A program made the translations under genes and the position numbers. From Zoogloeaceae bacterium (lineage in GTDB: Bacteria; Pseudomonadota; Gammaproteobacteria; Burkholderiales; Rhodocyclaceae), in NCBI GenBank assembly GCA_015657735.1, contig SSSX01000574.1:1-10440 (forward strand): a stretch of 10,440 nucleotides of DNA, in the 5' to 3' direction. Shown here piece by piece: positions 6,172-10,440 of the stretch (position 1 is its first letter; each line of letters begins with the position of its first letter). The notes under the pieces were generated by a model, which worked only from the letters and a program-made list of their open reading frames with translations, had not been told where the DNA came from and ran no database searches.

Positions 6172-8415
6172 ATGCGCTTCAATTTTCCGGTCATCGTCAT
6201 CGACGAGGACTTCCGTTCGGAAAACACGTCCGGGCTGGGCATCCGCGCCCTGGCGGAAGCCATCGAGAAGGAAGGCCTGCAGGTGCTGGGGGTGACCAGC
6301 TACGGCGACATGTCGTCCTTCGCGCAGCAGCAGAGCCGCGGTTCGGCCTTCATCCTGTCGATCGACGACGAGGAGTTCTCGTCGCCCGAGGCGGCCGAAA
6401 AGGCTATCGCCGACCTGCGCGCCTTCGTCAGCGAGATCCGGATGCGCAACGCCGACATCCCGATCTTTCTGCACGGCGAAACCCGCACCTCGCGCCACAT
6501 CCCCAACGACGTGCTGCGCGAACTGCACGGCTTCATCCACATGTACGAGGACACGCCGGAGTTCATCGCCCGCAACGTGGTGCGCGAGGCCAAGGCCTAC
6601 CTCGAATCCCTGCCGCCGCCGTTCTTCCGCGCGCTGACCCACTACGCCTCCGACGGCTCCTACTCGTGGCACTGCCCCGGCCATTCCGGCGGCGTGGCCT
6701 TTCTCAAGAGCCCGGTCGGGCAGATGTTCCACCAGTTTTTCGGCGAGAACATGCTGCGCGCCGACGTCTGCAACGCGGTCGAGGAACTCGGCCAGCTGCT
6801 CGACCACACCGGCCCGGTGGCCGCATCCGAGCGCAACGCCGCGCGCATCTTCAACTGCGACCACCTGTACTTCGTCACCAACGGCACGTCCACGTCCAAC
6901 AAGATCGTCTGGCATTCGACCGTGGCGCCGGGCGACATCGTGGTGGTCGACCGCAACTGTCACAAGTCGATCCTCCACGCCATCATGATGACCGGTGCGA
7001 TCCCGGTCTTCCTGATGCCGACCCGCAACAACTTCGGCATCATCGGCCCGATCCCGCGCAGCGAGTTCGACTGGGAAAGCATCCAGCGCAAGATCGGCGC
7101 CAACCCCTTCATTGCCGACAAGACCGCCAAGCCGCGGGTGCTGACGATCACCCAGTCCACCTACGACGGCGTGCTCTACAACGTCGAGGCGATCAAGGAC
7201 GAGCTCGACGGCCGGATCGACACCCTGCATTTCGACGAAGCCTGGCTGCCTCACGCGGCTTTCCACGATTTCTACGGCGATTACCACGCCATCGGCGCCG
7301 ACCGCCCGCGCTGCAGGGAATCGATGATCTTCTCGACCCAGTCCACCCACAAGCTGCTGGCCGGCCTGTCGCAGGCCTCGCAGATCCTGGTGCAGGACGC
7401 CGAGAACAGCCATCTGGATCGCGACGTGTTCAACGAAGCCTATCTGATGCACACCTCGACCAGCCCGCAGTACGCGATCATCGCCTCGTGCGACGTCGCC
7501 GCGGCGATGATGGAAGAGCCGGGCGGCACCGCGCTGGTCGAGGAATCGATCGCCGAAGCCCTCGACTTCCGCCGCGCGATGCGCAAGGTGGATGAGGAGT
7601 GGGGCGGCGACTGGTGGTTCAAGGTGTGGGGGCCGGACGATCTGTCCGAAGAGGGCATCGAGGAACGCGAAGCCTGGATGCTCAAGCCCGGCGAGCGCTG
7701 GCACGGCTTCGGCGACCTCGCCGAAGGCTTCAACATGCTCGACCCGATCAAGGCCACGATCATCACCCCGGGCCTCGACGTCGATGGCGAATTCGCCGAG
7801 CGCGGCATCCCGGCGGCCATCGTCACCAAATATCTGGCCGAGCACGGCGTGATCGTCGAGAAGTGCGGGCTCTACTCCTTCTTCATCATGTTCACCATCG
7901 GCATCACCAAGGGCCGCTGGAACAGCATGGTGACCGAGCTGCAGCAGTTCAAGGACGACTACGACAAGAACCACCCGCTCTGGAAAGTGCTGCCCGAGTT
8001 CGTCCAGAAGAACCCGCGCTACGAGCGCGTCGGCCTGCGCGACCTGTGCCGCGACATCCACGCTGTCTATCGCGCCAACGACGTGGCCCGCCTGACCACC
8101 GAGATGTATCTCTCCGACATGGTCCCGGCGATGAAGCCGGCCGACGCCTTTGCCAAGATGGCCCACCGCGAGATCGAACGGGTCGCCATCGACGAACTCG
8201 AAGGCCGCGTCACCAGCGTGCTGCTCACCCCCTATCCGCCGGGCATTCCGCTGCTGATCCCGGGTGAGCGCTTCAACCGCACGGTGGTCCGCTACCTGCA
8301 GTTCGCCCGCGAATTCAACGAGCGCTTCCCGGGCTTTGAGACCGACGTGCATGGCCTCGTGAAGGAAATGCGCGACGGTCGCATCCACTATTTCGTCGAT
8401 TGCGTCCGGGGCTGA
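6172..8415 (+). CDS. PLP-dependent Orn/Lys/Arg decarboxylase
   Basis: A 747-residue fold-type I PLP enzyme of the bacterial AdiA/CadA/SpeC family, which removes CO2 from ornithine, lysine or arginine to make putrescine, cadaverine or agmatine. It is cytoplasmic and probably oligomeric. Domains: an N-terminal wing (about 1-130, response-regulator-like, beginning FPVIVIDEDFRSENTSGLG), the PLP core (about 150-600) and a C-terminal domain (about 615-745, with TPYPPGIPLLIPGE at 686-699). Active-site features are HCPGHSGG at 167-174, TNGTSTSNK at 236-244 for phosphate binding, DEAW at 355-358 with the Asp that contacts the PLP ring nitrogen, and STHKLL with the PLP-binding K394. Length is closest to inducible arginine decarboxylase AdiA (about 755), and such proteins are often labelled arginine decarboxylase, but substrate cannot be settled from motifs alone, so no symbol is given. 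Expression is probably independent of dcd; the leader has two hairpins. A strong terminator follows. Confidence 0.95.
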   Translation: MRFNFPVIVIDEDFRSENTSGLGIRALAEAIEKEGLQVLGVTSYGDMSSFAQQQSRGSAFILSIDDEEFSSPEAAEKAIADLRAFVSEIRMRNADIPIFLHGETRTSRHIPNDVLRELHGFIHMYEDTPEFIARNVVREAKAYLESLPPPFFRALTHYASDGSYSWHCPGHSGGVAFLKSPVGQMFHQFFGENMLRADVCNAVEELGQLLDHTGPVAASERNAARIFNCDHLYFVTNGTSTSNKIVWHSTVAPGDIVVVDRNCHKSILHAIMMTGAIPVFLMPTRNNFGIIGPIPRSEFDWESIQRKIGANPFIADKTAKPRVLTITQSTYDGVLYNVEAIKDELDGRIDTLHFDEAWLPHAAFHDFYGDYHAIGADRPRCRESMIFSTQSTHKLLAGLSQASQILVQDAENSHLDRDVFNEAYLMHTSTSPQYAIIASCDVAAAMMEEPGGTALVEESIAEALDFRRAMRKVDEEWGGDWWFKVWGPDDLSEEGIEEREAWMLKPGERWHGFGDLAEGFNMLDPIKATIITPGLDVDGEFAERGIPAAIVTKYLAEHGVIVEKCGLYSFFIMFTIGITKGRWNSMVTELQQFKDDYDKNHPLWKVLPEFVQKNPRYERVGLRDLCRDIHAVYRANDVARLTTEMYLSDMVPAMKPADAFAKMAHREIERVAIDELEGRVTSVLLTPYPPGIPLLIPGERFNRTVVRYLQFAREFNERFPGFETDVHGLVKEMRDGRIHYFVDCVRG

Positions 8416-8433
8416 TTCCGGCGCTCGCCCCAT

Positions 8434-8465
8434 GAAAAACGCCGCGGACTGTCGCGGCGTTTTTC
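8434..8465. terminator. Bidirectional intrinsic terminator between decarboxylase and folA
   Basis: GAAAAACGCCGCG (8434-8446) and CGCGGCGTTTTTC (8453-8465) are perfect 13-base arms around a 6-base loop GACTGT. The GC-rich stem is flanked by A5 on one side and T5 on the other, so it works as an intrinsic terminator in both directions. It begins 18 bases after the decarboxylase stop and ends 19 bases before the folA stop, serving two convergent genes. Confidence 0.93.
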
Positions 8466-8484
8466 GTGGACGGGGCTGGATGGC

Positions 8485-8982
8485 TCAGCGTCGCTCGTAG
8501 CGCACGAAGGCGAAGGGCAGGCCCGATGCAGCGACCTGCGCCTCGCGGCTGACCTCCAGCCACGCCGTCCGGTCGAAGTCCGGGAAGAACGCGTCGCCGT
8601 CGAAATCCTGGTCGACTTCGGTCAACAGCAGGCGGTCGGCCAGCGGCAGGGTCTGGCGGAACAGTTCGGCGCCGCCGATCACGAAGACGACCTCCGCAGC
8701 GCCGGCCGCAGCCAGGGCTTCGGGCAGGCTGCCGACCACCGTTGCGCCGGTCGCCTGCAAGCCGGCATTGCGGCTGACGACGATGTTGAGCCGTCCCGGC
8801 AGCGGGCGGAACGCGTCGGGCAGTGATTCCCACGTCTTGCGGCCCATGATCACCGGCCGGCCGCGGGTCGTTTCGCGGAAGAACTTCATGTCTTCCGGCA
8901 GATGCCACGGCATGCGGTTGTCGATGCCGATCACGCGGTTGCGGGCGAGCGCGGCGATCAGCACCAGCACGGGCTTGCTCAT
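8485..8982 (-). CDS. folA: Dihydrofolate reductase
   Basis: A cytoplasmic NADPH-dependent enzyme that reduces dihydrofolate to tetrahydrofolate, regenerating the cofactor oxidised by thymidylate synthase. The 165-residue protein matches the usual chromosomal DHFR length. Motifs: LIAALARNRVIGIDNRMPWHLP at the N-terminus, the catalytic acid at D31 (equivalent to E. coli D27) in HLPEDMKFF, MGRKTWESLP at 46-55 for NADPH binding, and FVIGGAELF at 100-108. The ATG at 8982 overlaps the thyA stop codon as ATGA, so translation is probably coupled to thyA; a longer in-frame reading up to 9339 lies wholly inside thyA and is not coding. No strong Shine-Dalgarno is visible. The gene ends at the shared bidirectional terminator. 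Confidence 0.97.
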   Translation of the reverse strand: MSKPVLVLIAALARNRVIGIDNRMPWHLPEDMKFFRETTRGRPVIMGRKTWESLPDAFRPLPGRLNIVVSRNAGLQATGATVVGSLPEALAAAGAAEVVFVIGGAELFRQTLPLADRLLLTEVDQDFDGDAFFPDFDRTAWLEVSREAQVAASGLPFAFVRYERR

Positions 8983-9773
8983 ACCGCCACCGGCGCCGCA
9001 ATGTGGGGCAGCGGATCGTAGCCTTCGAGCGTGAAATCCTCGATCTTGAAGGCGAAGATGTCCTTCACCTCGGGGTTGATCCGCATCGTCGGCAGCGCGC
9101 GCGGCGCGCGGGCGAGCTGCAGCTGCGTCTGCTCGAGATGGTTGACGTAAAGATGGCAGTCGCCGCCGGTCCACACGAAATCGCCGGCCTCGTAGCCGCA
9201 GACCTGGGCCACCATCATCGTCAGCAGCGCGTAGCTGGCGATGTTGAACGGCACGCCGAGGAAGATGTCGGCGCTGCGCTGGTAGAGCTGGCACGACAGC
9301 CGCCCGCCGGCCACGTAGAACTGGAACAGCGCGTGGCACGGCGGTAGCGCCATGCGGTCAACGTCGGACGGATTCCAGGCCGACACGATGTGGCGGCGCG
9401 AGTCGGGGTTCTTCTTCAGCGCTTCGATGAGCTGGGCGATCTGGTCGATGCTGCGCCCGTCCGGGGTTTCCCAGCGGCGCCACTGCTTGCCATAGACCGG
9501 GCCGAGCTCGCCGTTGTCGTCGGCCCATTCGTCCCAGATCGAAACCTTGTTGTCCTTGAGGTACTGGATGTTGGTGTCGCCGCGCAGAAACCACAGCAGC
9601 TCGTGGATGATCGAGCGGGTGTGGAGCTTCTTGGTGGTGAGCAGCGGGAAGCCTTCGGCGAGATCGAAGCGCATCTGCCAGCCGAAGACGGAGAGGGTGC
9701 CGGTGCCGGTGCGGTCGTCCTTGCGGTGGCCGCGTTCCGCCACGTGGCGCATGAGTTCGAGGTACTGACGCAT
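8979..9773 (-). CDS. thyA: Thymidylate synthase (ThyA type)
   Basis: A cytoplasmic homodimer that methylates dUMP to dTMP using methylenetetrahydrofolate, releasing dihydrofolate for FolA. At 264 residues it matches E. coli ThyA in length, and the key residues fall at the same numbers: R21 in DRTGTGT, the nucleophile C146 in LPPCHALFQF, R166-S167 and D169 in QRSADI, N177 in VPFNIASY, and H207/Y209 in DCHLYVNH. The ATG at 9773 gives the standard MRQYLELMRHV N-terminus; alternatives would remove or add non-family residues. No Shine-Dalgarno precedes it (GCGCGGCCCCCA), suggesting a short, weakly initiating leader. It is first in a thyA-folA operon with a 4-base overlap and is divergent from an unrecognised gene on the plus strand. 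Confidence 0.98.
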   Translation of the reverse strand: MRQYLELMRHVAERGHRKDDRTGTGTLSVFGWQMRFDLAEGFPLLTTKKLHTRSIIHELLWFLRGDTNIQYLKDNKVSIWDEWADDNGELGPVYGKQWRRWETPDGRSIDQIAQLIEALKKNPDSRRHIVSAWNPSDVDRMALPPCHALFQFYVAGGRLSCQLYQRSADIFLGVPFNIASYALLTMMVAQVCGYEAGDFVWTGGDCHLYVNHLEQTQLQLARAPRALPTMRINPEVKDIFAFKIEDFTLEGYDPLPHIAAPVAV

Positions 9774-9939
9774 TGGGGGCCGCGCAAAAAAGATCGAAGT
9801 GTAGCCGCGAAAACGCGTTTCGAGGAATCCGGGCTTTCCACCGACGGCGGCCGCGAAGGGCGGGGAAAGACCTTTGTGCTAACATGCTTGATCGTCAAAA
9901 ATCGTTTCGATGCGCGCAAAGGGAGGCGTGGAGGGAGCT
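9774..9939. promoter_or_regulatory. Divergent intergenic region with putative promoters for thyA and the right-end gene
   Basis: On the minus strand, TACACT (9798-9803) is a plausible -10 for thyA, leaving a leader of about 17 bases that contains a T6 run. On the plus strand, TGC-TAACAT (9877-9885) resembles an extended -10 for the gene at 9940. Neither has a good -35. AAACGCGTTT (9811-9820) is a perfect 10-base palindrome between them and could be an operator, though a 10-base palindrome may arise by chance. GGAGGGAG at 9930-9937 is the ribosome binding site of the plus-strand gene. Confidence 0.35.
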
Positions 9940-10440
9940 ATGGCAGCAGGCCCGGTGGTCCACAGTCCGCATCCGCTCCTGCAGCCGGAGACGCTGGGCC
10001 GGACGCTTACCGAGATCGCCACCAATGCCGCGCCGACGGCCATCGTCGAACTGATCCGCTGGCTCGATTCCTTCCATTTCGACGGCGATGTTCCGCTGCC
10101 CGATCTGGCGCGCCTCGTCGCCGTGCTCGACGAGGCGGCCCAGCCCCAGCTGCGCCAGGCGTCGGGCCTCTACCTGTCCAACGTGTTCGGTTCGCGCAGC
10201 GTGCGCTACAAGGCGCTCGGGCGGGATTTCTACGCCAGCCTGGGGCGAGCCTACGATCTGGTGCTGGGCGGCCTCGCCGGCGACTTCTTCATCGACCAGG
10301 CCGACCCGCTGCGTACCGAGATGCTGCTGCGCAGCGTGCGGGCCGCCGCCGGTGAGATGAAATGGGTGGCCTTCGATTACCAGGAGCTGGCGCCGGAGGT
10401 CTGGCAGCGGGCTGTGTCGGCCTACCGCACGGCCGGCGTC
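9940..10440 (+). CDS. Unrecognised protein, C-terminal part outside window
   Basis: The first 167 residues are visible and the frame is open at the right edge. It starts MAAGPVVHSPHPLLQPETLG. There is no signal peptide and no membrane segment; composition suggests a soluble, mostly helical protein with repeated Leu/Ala-rich amphipathic stretches, for example TAIVELIRWLDSF, LARLVAVLDEAA and RYKALGRDFYASLGRAYDLV, followed by GGLAGDFFIDQADPLRTEML. No catalytic or metal-binding motif is apparent, and I do not recognise the family. The ATG at 9940 has GGAGGGAG just upstream; a GTG four codons earlier (9928) is possible but sits too close to its own purine run. Codon use resembles the neighbours, with strong G/C at third positions, supporting real coding. 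It is divergent from thyA and shares its upstream region. Coding is likely; function is unknown. Confidence 0.8.
   Translation, partial: MAAGPVVHSPHPLLQPETLGRTLTEIATNAAPTAIVELIRWLDSFHFDGDVPLPDLARLVAVLDEAAQPQLRQASGLYLSNVFGSRSVRYKALGRDFYASLGRAYDLVLGGLAGDFFIDQADPLRTEMLLRSVRAAAGEMKWVAFDYQELAPEVWQRAVSAYRTAGV

Noticed and set aside
6037..8433. 798-residue open frame on the minus strand opposite the decarboxylase
   Set aside because: It is antisense to a certain gene in GC-rich DNA where stop codons are rare; the product is low-complexity (His, Asp, Gly, Val, Arg) without any domain, as expected from mirrored codon bias.
1..10440. Mobile elements, CRISPR, tRNA or rRNA genes, defence or biosynthetic clusters
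   Set aside because: No direct-repeat arrays, transposase or integrase motifs, cloverleaf sequences or unusual base-composition islands were seen; gene content is typical core genome.

Overview
The window is GC-rich chromosomal DNA carrying conserved housekeeping genes. The proteins and their arrangement (Mrp/ApbC of the short proteobacterial type, a Dcd with the PLEPEWEG motif, a roughly 750-residue Orn/Lys/Arg decarboxylase next to dcd, and a thyA-folA pair) point to a betaproteobacterium, probably of the Azoarcus/Thauera/Rhodocyclaceae kind. This placement rests on recalled family resemblance, not on a database search. No phage, transposon, CRISPR array, rRNA or tRNA was seen.

Left block, minus strand (1-3941): metG is followed 47 bases downstream by an unrecognised 93-residue protein with two membrane segments. 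After a 130-base gap comes a SulP-family anion transporter whose C-terminal end lies outside the window. The SulP leader can fold so that the Shine-Dalgarno sequence is paired in a 9-bp stem, which is the most interesting non-coding structure here.

Middle block, plus strand (3942-8465): metG diverges from apbC/mrp across a short intergenic region holding a perfect TTGACA box and a 13-base palindrome. The apbC stop codon overlaps the GTG start of a 73-residue lipoprotein gene that is easily missed. dcd (dCTP deaminase, GTG start) follows, then a terminator-like hairpin, then a large PLP-dependent Orn/Lys/Arg decarboxylase with a strong ribosome binding site. A near-perfect bidirectional terminator (8434-8465) separates it from the convergent folA.

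Right block: thyA and folA are on the minus strand and overlap by 4 bases (ATGA). The 166-base region upstream of thyA is shared with a divergent, unrecognised gene that runs off the right edge.

Functionally, dcd, thyA and folA belong to one theme, dTTP synthesis: dCTP to dUTP, dUMP to dTMP, and regeneration of tetrahydrofolate. metG, apbC (Fe-S cluster carrier) and the decarboxylase (polyamine or acid-stress metabolism) are neighbours without an obvious shared pathway. This looks like an ordinary core-genome region. No convincing novel system was found; the findings are modest leads about leader structures, small unrecognised proteins and start sites.
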